This document shows, one piece after another, positions 36,380-50,374 of a stretch of 64,000 nt of DNA. A program made the translations under genes and the position numbers. Numbering within the stretch: the first letter of the stretch is position 1; each line of letters opens with the position of its first letter. Location of the stretch: NCBI GenBank assembly GCA_030549775.1, contig CM060177.1, positions 93,186,736 through 93,250,735 on the forward strand, in the 5' to 3' direction. The notes below the pieces were generated by a model. The model was not told where the DNA came from, searched no databases, and saw nothing but the letters and a program-made list of their open reading frames with translations. This DNA is from Tamarix chinensis. Taxonomy: Eukaryota > Streptophyta > Magnoliopsida > Caryophyllales > Tamaricaceae.

Positions 36380-38010
36380 TTTCTCAAGAAACACATAAAA
36401 GGAAGGACATACTCAATCATGCTCATATAGTAAATAATTCACATGATATGATAATAATACGAATCAAATACGAACATACTTAGCCCACACTAGCATGGTA
36501 TAACAACTTGAAACATCAAGAAAATCTCTCAGCATACTTATATAATTTAACCAATAGGGTTACAACAATATCATGAATATATTATTTACAATTTGAACTA
36601 TAAGAGTTTAAAGCATTAAGAAACTCATCCAATTGAGACTTCTGTATCAATAATTCATATTTTCATTCTATACCTCTATTATATATTAAGTTTTTAAAAA
36701 TATATTAACTGATATCATATTATTATTAATTATAACTATATTACACCTCAAGAATTATTGATGTAACATTTTGTTATTGGATGCAAAAATACTATTATTA
36801 GTAGTAAATAATGATATTAATTATAAGTTATTATCAAGAATGAATTTAATAATGTAAACTATCTAATAAATAATATTTAGTACAATCATTATTAAGAATA
36901 ATAATTGATATTATTTGCTAACAACAAATAAGTAATATTGTAATTAATATTAAGAAAAATGCGCCAGGCAACCTTGAATTTAGACAAATATACAAAACAA
37001 CCTCGAGGCTTTAAAGTTATGCACGAGATAACCATGTCTCTAAACACTAAAGGTTATATGGTGCAGTCTCTATAATGTATGGAGGGTTATCTTGTGCGCA
37101 AAGTCATAAACTTATCCTTATCTAATGAATTTCTAAAAACTAAGGGTTATGTTGTATACTTTGCATAAACTTATGGTTTTTGGTTCATTATCCCTTAATA
37201 TTAATTACCAATAATTATTAGAAAAAAATTAACATTGTAATTCAGGTTGGCTAAAATGTGCCCTTAGGGCACTTGTTAGAGTCCTTAAAAGCTAGAATTT
37301 AAGAACACTAATTACTATGTATATGTGTAATTTTGTAATTATATAATGATAATTAATATTAATAAATATTGTAAACCACTAATATGTATTATTAATCTTT
37401 AATTGAATAAATAAATTAACAATTAATCTATATGTTAATAATTAATAAACAATCATAAAAATTAGCATTGCTAAATAATATTATTAATAAATTATTACAA
37501 TCATACTTCTCCTACCAAACCCTTATTAATTTCTATCAAAATCGAAATGTAAGTGGAAACACTACACTTTACAAAATAAAGAAAAGGAATATATACAAAA
37601 AAATAGCATTTTTGTTATTGGTAGGTATGTTTCATTTCCTCATTAAAAAAACGTAACTAAACTACATTAAATTTTGTAAAATACCCCTACCACCATAATA
37701 CTTTTTCTTCTTTTCATATAACAACTATTTTCTCAATAACTATTTTTCTCTTCTATAAAAGATCACCTTAGCACAAAAATGACTTAAAATTTATTTTCCA
37801 ACCACAAAAATATATGTTTGTATAAAGGTCTCATGAAACACATTAGAGGAAGGACATACAAAATCATGCTCATAAAATAATTACTTCATATGTGGTGATA
37901 ATAATACGAGAGGCATCACATACAACCATACTTAACTCACGCTTGCATGGTGTAACAAATTGAAACATCAAGATAAGCCCTTATCATGGTTAACTAACAA
38001 GGTTACAACA
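36380..38010 (-). repeat. Direct repeat pair (about 180 bp) bounding 1.26 kb in D
   Basis: 36380-36570 and 37828-38010 both read AAACACAT(A/T)A(A/G)AGGAAGGACATAC, then ATCATGCTCATA, ACATGATATG / CATATGTGGTG, AATAATACGA, TAACAACTTGAAACATCAAGA and GGTTACAACAA. The segment between them is very AT-rich. Confidence 0.75.
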
Positions 38011-39869
38011 AATTACTTTCACCAATCAAGCCAATTACGTATCTTAATTCCAGGGTAATGATCACCAAAGAAGGCACAAAACAATATTATTCTCAATTCT
38101 TGGGCAATGATTGTAGAGGAAGCCACAAACCAATTTAGTTATCAAAATTAAACACACAATCCTGATTAACAATTAGCATCGAGAAAAGATAATCAATAAT
38201 ATCTTCTTTTAAAACAAAGCTCACAAAGGTATCCACACAATATAAATCATATTATCACCTACACAACCTCAACAGCTAAGTCATTAAGTATCAATACCCT
38301 CTATAATGTTTGTGGAATCCTTATAGAGTATACTATGTCATTTGACCCAAATATCCAATAATTCACTTGACGCCTATGTCCATAACACAAGATTATCATC
38401 TAATTTAGCTTCACTTTAATTAATTAATATTTTATTCATGGTTCAAGAGCCATGCACCCAATACATAAGCTCACACTCAAACGCTTCAACAAAATTCAAT
38501 TTATACATTTTGACCACAAAGGATCATCAAAGACACCAAGCCTTTAAAGATTATGGACAAAGATTAAGCCATACCTTGAACACTTAACCATTTTATTTCT
38601 ATTTCAACCCTTGGATTCAATTATTCTCAAAAATCATCATGAAGTCAATGGTCAACAATATGGTTAAAGGTCACACTAAGGATTACTATTGTCCACTAAG
38701 GCCAAATACTATCCACTAAGGCCATATAAGTTTAATTATCTAACACTTGTACAAACTTAAGCACTAATGACCAAAATATCCTTATATATCAATTATCCCA
38801 ATTTTTAACCATTTTAATTCCAAATAATTATGTAACTCAACAAAAATCATACCAAGGATACTTAAAATCAAAATAATCATGCAAACATAATATTAAGTTT
38901 CTAAACAAAAAAGTTCCTTAAGTGTAAAAATTACCAAACTACCCTTTGTTACACCTAAAACTCATTTAATACATGAAAACCTAATTATACATAACTAGCA
39001 TACCATAATTCACATGCTTATCATAAATAATATAAATTAACATATATATGAAATAATTTTTAGAAAATTATAAAAACCAAGCAAAAAGACTTATGTAACA
39101 CCCCAAAATTCACTACTTTTTAAAAAAAAATAAAAGCGGAATAATTTAAATTTTAAAAACCTGTGAATTATGGGGATGTTAACGCCACACTTAGTACCAA
39201 ACCGATTCTCTCTGACCGTTTCAGTACCAAGTGCTAAGGCTAAAAAAAGATTAATATTAAACTTAAATCAAGAGTTCATGAAAGAACTAAAAAGATCATA
39301 ACACCAAAGATCAGAGTACGCATAAAGAATTGTAATTCATAATAAGATAGAAATCAAAGTACAAAATTAAAATTCCTCGGAAGGAATAATCTTACAATCA
39401 ATAAAAGGTTCATTTAAATAGGCATCATATAAGATAATAAATCAAAAGGATAAATACGTCACAAAAGAAGTAACATAAGGGAAATAAAATAACGAGAAGA
39501 GTGAAAATAGCTACGACGCTCTCGAACCTTGAGCCAAAACATGCTCAACACTCAGCCCCGCTAGATGTCTCGCCCACCTGCACAAAGTCAGAAGGGCCTA
39601 CTACTCGTGGGAATGAGCAACATCCATAAAAGGGTGATCAGTATACTACGTACTGAGCAAGGTAACCGTGCACTAAGGCCAACAAGAAAATCACATAAAC
39701 CATGCAAAAGAAATAACAAAAGCATAGAGACCATCATGATAACATACTATCATACAATCATTTGGATAAATACATAAAGAACCATTTATAGTCCGGATTA
39801 ATTAATTAATTAATCTCTGATTAGAACTCATTTCACATCATAATTTTTTATCAAATCCATACGAGTACG

Positions 39870-40225
39870 GGAACCCCACTATTATAGTCGGTGGACCGGA
39901 AACACATAGGGCATAAAGCTCCTGACCACTATTATAGCCGGTGGACCAGAAACACATAGGGCATAAAGCTCCTAACCACTATTATTCGTCGGTGGACCGG
40001 TCTGGCCCCTTCTCGCACGGTGTTCCACTATAAGTACTTAGTATCTTTCCTATGTCTTGGCACAAATATGTTCAGTTTTTTTGAGCACAGAATCCCCCAA
40101 TATTATAGACGGTGGATCGGAAATGCACAGGTACAAAGCTTGACCACTATTATTACTTATGGACCAGTTAAACATTGGACATCATGCCCTAACAACTATT
40201 ATTCGCTGGTGGACTAGTCTGGGCC
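39870..40225 (-). repeat. TATAATAGTGG array in A5
   Basis: Two blocks (39870-40005 and 40090-40225), three units each. Plus-strand form CCACTATTATAGCCGGTGG ACCAGAAACACATAGG. Confidence 0.85.
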
Positions 40226-40849
40226 CGGCTTAACAATCTTCCACTTAAAATGATTAATGTATTAAGTATATTATTCAAAAGTTTTCACCCTAGACATGCA
40301 TAATTCACTCTCCCCACACCTATCTTCCAACAGACTCTTTCCACATCATCAGCATCATGTACCTCCCAACTTGCCCCAACATCCTTTCCTTCATATTCTA
40401 TATCACACTAAAAATCCAACTCTTAAGTATATGGGTCAAAGCCCACTACTTTACACTGCTAAGTCCACTCCATATCTCACTCTAGGGTTTTATCCTGAAA
40501 CCCTAATTTAAGCCTCAACGGTCCATCTTACCCCACTTTACACAACCCAAATCATTTTAACACTCCACACATCACAACTCATAAATTCCATCTTCATAAT
40601 TACCCTTTAATCATCAAATACACATGGTACCACAAAAACCCTAAGCAGTCACACCAAACCCTAGCTCGGTATCCTATGTACCCTTATATTGCTCCATGTA
40701 CTATTTTTCATCCAAAGTGTTCAAACACCCAAACAACACTTACATTACCTTCCTCACACCCCAAATCAACTTTTCATACAAAAACTTCATGCCCATGAAA
40801 ATGTTACACATCCCATGCAACCATTCAAAATTTTCATGTAAACCCTAAG

Positions 40850-41220
40850 CTCCCACGTGAAACCCTAGATTCGACCATGCAAACCCTAGATCCATCCATA
40901 TAAAACCCTAAATTCTTTCATGCAAAACCCAACATTCCTTCAAACAAAACCCTAAATTCAGTCCACACAAAACCCAAGGTTTCTCCATACAAAACCCTAA
41001 ATTCAATCCATACAAACCATATATTAGATCCTCCTATATTACACCATAGATTAGATTATCCCATGTGACACCATAGATTAAATTCTCCTATATAAAATTA
41101 CAAATTATATACTCCCATATAAAACCATAAATTAGATTCTCCCATATAAAACCATAGATTAGATTCTTCCATACAAAACCATAAATTAGATTCTTCCACA
41201 CGAAACCCTAAATTCCCCAT
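40850..41220 (-). repeat. Minisatellite with AAACCCTA boxes in A5
   Basis: Units of about 25-30 bases, first of the type CATGCAAACCCTAGATTC (containing AAACCCTA), then CCATATAAAACCATAGATTAGATTC. A1 has the inverse at 5230-5475. Confidence 0.8.
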
Positions 41221-42224
41221 TTTATTCCTCCACTCATATATAATTAAAATACTTAGGTCAACTCATTTCCCCCTTTAGTCAACTTACTTCTCATTTTCCA
41301 TTTTCAACCCTTTTCCCACACAATACCACTTTTATACATCCTCACATGCATGTCTAAAGGATCATAAAGAAATCATCACATACCACAATATTTCATCACA
41401 TACACATAATACACATATCACGTAAACACACAAAACATACCTCAACTCCATGTCATACCACATACGAGATAATTACAATAATAAACATAGGATGCATAAC
41501 ATACATATAATGCACATCAACATACAATAGGCCTTAGTAACACCCTTACCTAAAATGACATCGGTCTTGGAGCACGCTCCTACGCCTCCTTAGGGCTTTG
41601 ACTAGTCTCACCTATATGAGAGAAGAACTAAAAATTAGATTCCCTCCTACCAAAAATACTATTATATACTAACTTATTCTAAGACTAAACTTTTGATAAA
41701 ATACTAAAATAATATTAGCAAAAATACCAAAAATAATATCAATATTAATATTAACAAGAATAATAAAAATAGTAACAATAATAATAAAAAGGCCATTACT
41801 CAAAAACATAGTGAAATAAAGGATTCGGCCCCTTTACCAAAATAATACTAATAATAACATTAGTAAAATTAATAACAAAATTTAGTAATAATAATAGTAA
41901 TGAAATAGTAATAGTAATAGTAATAGTGATAAAAACCACAATAATATTGCAAGAATGATAATAATCATAATGGTAATAATATTAATGATAATAATCGAAG
42001 ATAAAATGAAGTAGGGTTTCAAACCTACATTGAATAATAATAAACTTATTAAATAATAATAATAATAATAATAATAACGCTAATAAGAATAATAAATGCT
42101 AATGATAAAAATAATGATAATATTAATAGTAATAAGACTTAATATTTATAATAATACTACTACAATTCAAAATAGACACAATAGGGTTTCAGCCCTATAT
42201 AAAATAATAATACTAACATTGAAA

Positions 42225-42239
42225 ATAATAATAATAATA

Positions 42240-42292
<53 letters not shown>

Positions 42293-42299
42293 AATAATA

Positions 42300-42341
<42 letters not shown>

Positions 42342-42342
42342 C

Positions 42343-42405
<63 letters not shown>

Positions 42406-42465
42406 CAATAATAATAATAATCGCATAACAATAATAATAATAACAACGCTATTGGTAAAATATTT

Positions 42466-42500
<35 letters not shown>
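42225..42500. repeat. (GAT)n / (AAT)n triplet tracts in A5 leader
   Basis: Long GAT runs at 42240-42290 and 42300-42371 interleaved with AAT, then further AAT tracts at 42372-42420 and 42466-42500. Frames of poly-Met, poly-Ser or poly-His over them are artefacts. Confidence 0.92.
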
Positions 42501-42501
<1 letters not shown>

Positions 42502-43322
42502 TATTCATATCAATATTAAAGATAATAGCAATAATAAGAATAATAATAAAATCAAAATAAAAAATATAATAGGGCTTTGGCCCTCAATATAAATAATAAT
42601 GAAAATAATAATAATAATAATAATAGTAATATATTTCAAATAAATGAAATAAAATAAAATAAAACTTGTAAAAATATGGAAAAAGGGTTGATAGGGTCTA
42701 GGGTTCAACCTTAGGCTAGTGGTGCCAGGCAGCGCCGGCGGTGGTGCACGGAGGCGGTGGCGGTGGTCGAGAAAAGAGAAGAAAAAGGGAAAAGTTGAAT
42801 GCCAGAAAAAGGAGAGGTGGAATGGAGGTGGGAGTTTGGATGTTTGAGACTGCCTAGAGGGAGATGAGCAGAATGGAGGTGGTGGCGCAACCAAAGGTGG
42901 CGGCGCACTGCGGCGGCGGTGATGACCGAATGAGGAAGAAGGAGAGAAAGAGAGGAGGAGAGGGAGGATGGGGAAAAGAAAGGTAGGGGAAGGTAGAGTA
43001 GGGTCTGCAGAACGGAATGGGAGCTAAAAGGAGCGGTAGCAGCGGTATAAGAGGTGGCTAATGGTGGTTTGAAGGGCGGCGGAGGTTGAAGACAGGGTTA
43101 ATTGAGGAGAAAACTTTGCACAGCCGAGGTGGCTCGTGTAGGAAGAATCGAGGGATGAGGGAGGTTTAGGTAGTTAGAGGGCGGTGCAAGGATGAGTTTG
43201 GTGGGTAGGGAGGGCGGCACAGTTGGCCAGAGGTGGCGAAAAGGGTGTCTGAAGGGGCAACGACTCACAAGGTGGATTTTTTGGGTAGAATTCAAAGGCT
43301 TGATACAGGGCTATTATGGGGG

Positions 43323-43330
43323 TATTTATA
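43323..43330 (-). promoter_or_regulatory. TATA box of LTR A5
   Basis: TATTTATA on the plus strand, that is TATAAATA in the LTR sense direction, followed by CCCCCATAAT as in A1. Confidence 0.5.
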
Positions 43331-46329
43331 GAGTGTAAATGAGAGGGTAGGGTTCTGTGGTCGGCAAGGGAGTAATGAAAGTAGGGTTAGGGTTCGCCGA
43401 CGGTGTCATTTGGCTGGCAAAAATCTAGGTCAAGGCAGGGAAGTGGCACAAAAAAGAGAGGACAGTGCACGAAAAGAGAGGAAATGTTGGTTGGGTCAAT
43501 ATGGCCAGCGGAACGACGGGGGAAAGAAGGGAGAAACTACCGGTCAAATGGAGGGATTGGCGGCGAGATTTTTGGAATTGCAGGTCGACAGTAATGGCTG
43601 GTGCGAATGGTGGGGGAGAAGAAATAAGAAGAAGGAGAAAAGGGGATGCGTGGACCGGTGGTTCGGGGGAGAAAATAAAGAAAGGAAGGAAGAGGGAAAC
43701 CGGTCGGGCGACTAATTTTTTTTTTAAAATCAAATGATGTGTTTTGAGGGAAAAAAAAAAGCGAGGCACGACATGAAGCTCTGGGCCGCCAAAGGAAGAA
43801 GGAAAAGAAGGATTGGGCCGCGGAAAGCAGGGCCAATTAGGGAAAAGGAGAGGAAAAGAAAAGAAAGAAAAAGGAAGAAAAAAGGAAGAAAGAAAAGGAA
43901 AATGGAAAAATAAAAATAGTGGGATACATATTTAAATTAATTAGGATATTTGGGATACTTAGAAATAATAATATTTAAATAAAATAATATTAAGTTTTCT
44001 TTTTAAGCTAATTTAGGATTTTTGAAAGATTTTCCATAAATTCTATTTTAATTAGCAAAACACCATAATTTTCTCCAATTAAATTATTTATAAAATTAAA
44101 ATTAATTTGGAACTATTTTCTCCCTTCTTATTTTAAATAAAATAATTAATTTAATTAATTTCCAAAATAAAATCCTTAATTAGCTAAAATACCCAAATTT
44201 CTCCTAATTAAAATACTTATAAATTTCTTCTTGTTTTTTCCTAACTAATTTCCTTTTATTTTAATAAAATAATTTATTTCATTAATTTTTTATAATAAAA
44301 TCTTATTTAACTATAATTTTTAAAATTAGAAATTTTTGAAGCATTTCAGCTAAAGTACCCCTATGCCATCAATTATTCACTTTTAAGGCATAAAAGGCAC
44401 CTAAGTTTAACACGAGATTTATAGCATAGATTAAACTTTATACATACTTTAGACAAAACCATATACATAAAAATACATGTGGGAAAAAATCAAAAAATAA
44501 TTGAAAAAACTAAAATGCCCCTAAACATGTTAAAACTTGCAATTATCATAACAAACCCCCAAAATGCTCAAACACTAACATATCATGCATCAAAATTTAA
44601 TTAAAATATCTAAGTAACATCAAAAATCACTTAAAATTAATTAAAAACAACATGGAATATCAAAATATCTCAAAGGATGAGACCGCCATAAACACAAATA
44701 CATAATTTTCAACCATTTCTCATGCTTAACTTCATAAAATCCTAACTATGCTTTCTAGGTCATTTAATCCTCATTTATGCATTTGAATCTTATCCTTAAC
44801 ATTATAAGGCAATAATACAATGATAATATAGCATGAATAATATAGCAAATAAGGTCAAAAGAGCATAACATGCTCTCAGCCAAACACCATTTTTCATTTG
44901 ACAAATTTGACATTACTCGCATTTTTACTTTTTACATACTTAACATTTTCAAGATCCAAAAAATTCTTATTAAAATAAAAATCATAAGATTTCATGCGAC
45001 ACCTACATGAAAAAATTCTAATTCCATATTTACCTGTAGTAGGGAGCAAATGTTATGATTTTATACTACCATGCTTCACATAAAATCATAAGAAAAAGCC
45101 ATATTTCATACTTGCAATACTAAAACATATAATCATACTTGAGACTATACAAACCACAAAATAAAACCTAAAGCATAAAGTAAATAATGTTTTACCAAAA
45201 TTCCAAGACAAAACAAATAGAGCATAAGAACACCTTCTAAGCTCTAGTCTCAAAATACTTCTTGAGAACCTTACAAGAATAAAAATGACCCAAGTTAAAA
45301 AAACAATTAACATATAAAATAAAGAGTTAGAGAAATATCAATAAAAAGAATGCATAGTCTTATTGGGAAAAAGGAAGCAAGAAATTAAAATTCTTCATAA
45401 ATGGCTTAAAGAATTCCCTTCCTTTAGTTAAAAACAAAAGGAGGTTATTCATAATGATTATAGTAGAAAATAGTTGAAGAAAAATATAAATAAGAGGGGA
45501 TTTAGATAGTCTAAAAAATTGCAAACTCTATGAAAAACTCAAAAAGAGGAGAGAGAGGAAAGAGGAATTAAGTGTAAGATAATGAAATGAATTACAAATC
45601 AAAGAGAATGGGAGGGAAGAGATTCAAAATCAGAATAAGGATAGAGGAATAAGGTAACTTGTAGCATAGTTTAATGAAGATATGATGGTGGAGTGTGTAA
45701 GAGAGGTGTAAGAGTAGGTATGGGCATGTAAATATACTTGTAGAAGGATTTTTGGTTGAATGAATGAGACAAGACTCAAGATGACACAAAATATAATCAC
45801 AAGGAAATACGAACATAAAATTTTGGTCAAACATAGCCTACATTGTCCATTAATTATTTTTAGATAATATATTTTGATAGATGGTTAAACAAATGAGTAT
45901 TTATTGGAAAAGATGTCAAATTATGAAAAACTATGGAAAGATATGGAATAATTTTAGAAACTCACATATATAAAAATATTTGGTATAAAAAAAATTATTA
46001 AAAGCCTAAACAAATCAAAACAAGTGAAAATGGATATATCGTCTAACCGTATAAATGTGTTTTTCTGTAATTTAATGAATCATAAGGAATGAAGAAATTT
46101 AGAATGAACGGAATGAATAATAAAGGTTAGAATAATTTATAATGATTAAAAAGCCTAATTACATAGGATAATTAAGGTTAGATAAATAGGTTATTACATA
46201 ATTTGTGTGTTTTGAAATTGGTGTGGTATGATATAAATCGCTTTAATTGTAGTGAAACAACTTGCATTACTTTAATACCATGTGACCACATTCTTCCTCC
46301 ATTAAGATTCATTATCACCCAAGTAATGA

Positions 46330-46530
46330 CTAACTTTTTGGGTATTTAGTAACTATTTACTTTATATTTAGTACATGTTTCTTATAGGTTCATCAGTTAT
46401 TTTAGTATATGTTGAGAACATAATTGTTTCATATTCGACCATTATTTGATATATGTTCAACACATGTTTGATGTGTGTTTAACAAAGTATTATGTATATG
46501 TTCAGTACATACTCATTGTATGTTCAATAA

Positions 46531-46581
<51 letters not shown>

Positions 46582-46700
46582 GTGTGTGTGTGTGTGTGTG
46601 TTCATCCACTATTTAGTATATTTTCAATACATATTTATTATGTGTTTAACAACTATTTTATATATAGTCATCATATACTTGTTCCCTGTTCAACAATACA
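46330..46700 (+). repeat. Degenerate short repeats and compound microsatellite
   Basis: Loose units of about 45-50 bases resembling TATGTTCAGTACATATTTATTATGTGTTTAACAACTAT, enclosing (CT)n at 46531-46556, (TA)n to 46581 and (TG)n to 46601. No gene is visible between 46199 and 46711. Confidence 0.75.
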
Positions 46701-47528
46701 TATATACATAATAAAATACCCCAAAACCCTAATTGAGAAAATTATATTAAAATAAAAAATTATTAGGAAAATTAAATAAATAAATTATTTTATTTAAAAT
46801 AAAGGGATGTGTTTAAGACAAAATCAAGAGAAAAATAATAAATAATTTAATTAGAAAAAATTAGGGTGTTTTGCTAATTAAAATAGAATTTGGGAGAAAT
46901 TATCCAAAATATCCTAATTTAATATAAAAAGGGAATTTAATTATTATTTTACTAAAATTTATTATTTTAAATATTAAAAAAAATAACAAAACATTCTAAA
47001 TGCCCCAACCTACCTATTTTTCCTTTTTCCTTTTTCCCTTTTCTCTTTTTTCCCTTTTCTTTCCTTTCTCTCCTTGCTCCTTTTCTTTCTCCTCCTTTCC
47101 TTCCTAGTTTGGGCATGTGCCTTGTAGCCCAACTCTTCCCCCTTCTTTCCTCGTGTGGCCTAGGCTTGTGCAGTCCATTTTTTTCCTCTCTCGTCACACA
47201 GTCGCCCTTCTTTCCCCTAGACCAGCCGACCCGAACCACCTTCTTCTTCCTCTCGCTCCTTTCCCACGCCTATAAATCACAGCTTGCATCGCCTCGTACG
47301 CCAACAACCAACCACCACATGCCGACCTACCACCTCCTTTTTCTTCCCTGTTCTTTTCCTTTCCTTTTCCAACCCCAACCACCCCCATACCTCCTCATGC
47401 GTGCCCTTCTTCTTTACTTTTCTTCTCCCCCGACCAAACAGCCCCTGCAACTTTGTAGGTCTGTACCGGCCTGCCACACCTACCTCCTCTTGTCCTCTTA
47501 CCTCTATGTCGTTTCCACCCCCTTTGCC

Positions 47529-47536
47529 TATAAATA
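47529..47536 (+). promoter_or_regulatory. TATA box of LTR A6
   Basis: GCCTATAAATACCC, the same box and flanking CCC as in A1 and A5, about 820 bases from the LTR start. Confidence 0.5.
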
Positions 47537-48362
47537 CCCTATACCTGACCTTAATTAAGCTCCCTTTTCCTACCCAGAAATCTGCCTCCCTTGCACCACC
47601 GCCCAAACCACCTACTAAACTACTCCCTACATCACCCTCCACTGAACCAAACCCCCCAACATCTCTAATTTCTCCTACACGAGCCTCTACAGCCATGCTA
47701 AATTGGCTACCCAAACTGCCAAATCTTATTCATTGCCACCCCTCGCGCAGCCGTGCACTACCATCCCCGCCACAACAACCACTCCCCTACCCCCAAAACA
47801 ACCACCAGAGTCTCCCCTACCTTTCCCTACCTTCCTTTCCCCATGCCTCCCTCTCCTTCTCCCTTCTCCCTTCCTCCCCCTCCACCATCTTCGGCTACCA
47901 CACCAACCGTTGCCTACTCCACCACCACCATTCCAACCCTCTCAACCTAAAGCATCCGCCACCACCACAACCACCCTCTCACTCCCTCCTCTTCTAGCCT
48001 AGAAACTCACCTTTTCAACTTTTCTTCCTTCTCCACCGCCGTTGTCGCCGCTGTGCACCACCATCGGTACTGCCTAGTCACCACCACCTCTAGGTTGTAC
48101 CTTAACCTTCCCAACCCTTAATTATTATTAATGTAATTTTTATCATTTTATTAGTATTAATATCATTACTATTACTATTACTATTACTATTACTATTATT
48201 GTTAGTATTATTATGACTCTAGTATTATTATTATTAAGATTCAAACCATTATTATTATTAACTTGGGAACTATTATTACTAATGCTAATATTAATATGAT
48301 TATTTGAACCCTAATATTACTATTACTAAGATTTGAAGTATTATTATCATTATTATTATGTT

Positions 48363-48397
<35 letters not shown>

Positions 48398-48490
48398 TAA
48401 CTTTGGCCCTATTATTATTAATGCTACTATTATTATGATTATTGGAACCCTTATTATTATCATTATTATTATCATTATTAAGATTCAAAC

Positions 48491-48522
<32 letters not shown>

Positions 48523-50374
48523 GTATTAGTATTATTAGTATCATTATTGTCACTAATTTTAGTATTACTACTACTACTACTACTACTACTATTTGAGTAA
48601 TTATTAGTATTATCAGTATTATTATTATTATTATTATTATTATTGTTGTTGTTGTTGTTGTTGTTATTAAAGTTATTATCTTTAGTAATATAAATATTAC
48701 TAATAACATTTTAATATGGACTAATATAACTACCAAGACCTATTTTGGCTAATAATAGTATGATTAGCTACTCTAAAAACAATACCCTACTTTTACTTAT
48801 AAAATAACTATTATTATTATTAACCCTAATATTAGGCTATGATAAGGGTAAGGTAGGAAGTAATGGTAATTTTGATTAGAGGGAAGTTAACCCTAGTGTT
48901 TCCCTTTTATGGGTGAACCAAGTCAAAATGCTAAAGATGCATAGGAGTGTGTTCCAAGTCCGATGTCATTCTAGGTAAGGATATAGTTAAGGCCTTTTGT
49001 GTGTGAGAATGTACTATGTGTGTTGGTTTGATGTCTGTGCTTTTTTTTTGTAGCACAGCTTGCTAAGTATAGAGCTAAGGTAAGTTGCATGTGTTTATGA
49101 TATGTTTAATATGATATTATTACTTATACTTGAATTGTACCTATGTAATACTGCCCCTTATGACATGCATGATAGGAGGTCCTAAGTACTATGATGTTGT
49201 TGTGAGAAAAATGGAAAGGAATGAGGAAAGTGAGTTTACTAGAGAATGGTAATGATAGCCTAATTATCGTATGACCTATGGGTGGATAAAAAAAGGAATA
49301 ATGGAAATAAATTAAGGGAATAGATCAAAACATTCATGGGAAATCTAAGGTTTGCATGGGATGGTTAGCCTTTATATGGGGATGAATTTTACATGGGAAA
49401 AGTTGATTTAAGAAGTTGATTTAAGGATCGAATAAGGAAATGGAAGAATTGTTAGGGTTAATGGAGTCCATATGTGAACAATAGTACGTGGGTTCATGTA
49501 AGGATGCATGAGAGATTTAACTAGGGTTTGGGAGGAAACCCTAAGTGAGAGAAATATGTGTAAGGAAGGGAAAACTAATGAAAATGGTTAGAATAAGGAA
49601 TAAAATATGGAAGGGGTGTCACATGGAGGAAAAGTGAGCCAAGTGAGAAGAATGTATTTGGGTATTAAGTGAGTGACATAAAAGAAAGGAGAAGTACTAG
49701 GGTTTCAGGGAGCAAACTAGGGCTTTTGTGATCATGTGTGGAAGTTGGGTAGTGAGGTTGTGATGTCGGGTGTGGTTTGAGGAAAGTGATTTTTTTGGTA
49801 TCAAAGAAGAGTTTTGGGTTCTCATGGTGAGTGGGAAAGATGGGAAGAAATTTTCAGGGTCATAGGCTTTGTTGGATATGTGCCATGTGGAAGAAGTGAT
49901 GGTAAGTAAGAGTAGTGAATGAATAACATTGTATGAGGAAAGAGAGGTGCTAAATTTTTGAGATGACTAACTAGGGTTGGCCACATGTATTATATAAGAA
50001 GTAAAATATGGTCCTTGGGGATGAACCGATTGAGGTGTTGAATTAGAGGAGCATGAGTTATGTGGGATAGATGAAGGTTGAGCCACATAGGTAAAATTAG
50101 GGTTTTCCTCCGGACAACCCTAAAGAGTGACATTAAGTTGAGTTAAAGGTATGGAAAGTGGGTCTTGGAGTTGAGTATTTATGGTAATGAGGAAAGAGTG
50201 GAAAAGAATGTGTGGATGTACTAAAGGGAGTAGAAGTCCTAAGATATGGGACAGGATTTTTGGAAAGTCTAGTAAGCCGTGCATGTCTAGTCGGGTTATG
50301 GAATAAGATAAAATAAAAATCTAAACACTTAAAGTGAAAGATTATCGAGCCAGAGCCCAGTGAGGATATATTTT

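Larger units (their letters stand above)
39094..44348 (-). mobile_element. Giant LTR A5 (5255 bp), complete
   Basis: It starts TGTAACACCCC at 39094 and ends GAAGCATTTCA at 44348. The flanks ACTTA and GCTAA are a poor target duplication. It is the closest relative of A1 but inverted. Their AT-rich starts agree almost base for base, both have TATAAATACCCCCATAAT (here 43330 downward), C-rich leaders with the same wording, and the same 'CCATAGATTAGATTCTCCC' minisatellite (40850-41220). Other landmarks on the minus strand: GAT/AAT triplets at 42500-42225, palindrome GGAGCGTGCTCC at 41580-41569, AG|GTAAGG at 41549-41544, arrays at 40225-40090 and 40005-39870, hairpin at 39655-39639, TTTGTGCAG ending at 39578. 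No coding domains. Confidence 0.85.
36044..46198 (-). mobile_element. Old B-like LTR D, split by A5 (pieces 36044-39093 and 44349-46198)
   Basis: It starts TGTAACACC at 36044 and ends GGTTATTACA at 46198, the TG..CA form seen in the other LTRs. Text near 38285-38330 (AAGTATCAATACCCTCTATAATG) matches the minus form of the B-family passage at about 55240-55280, so D looks like a decayed B copy. Without A5, and allowing for the roughly 1.45-kb shift between its internal direct repeats (36380-36570 and 37828-38010), its length is close to the 3.26 kb of the LTR at 53122. No clear target duplication was found (CCATA versus TAATT). Confidence 0.5.

Noticed and set aside
47284..47997. Open frame of 237 codons in the C-rich leader of LTR A6
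   Set aside because: Pro/Ser/Leu/His low-complexity caused by C-rich DNA. Overlapping frames of similar quality exist on both strands, equivalent frames in A1, A2, A3 and A5 are not aligned in phase, and there is no domain.
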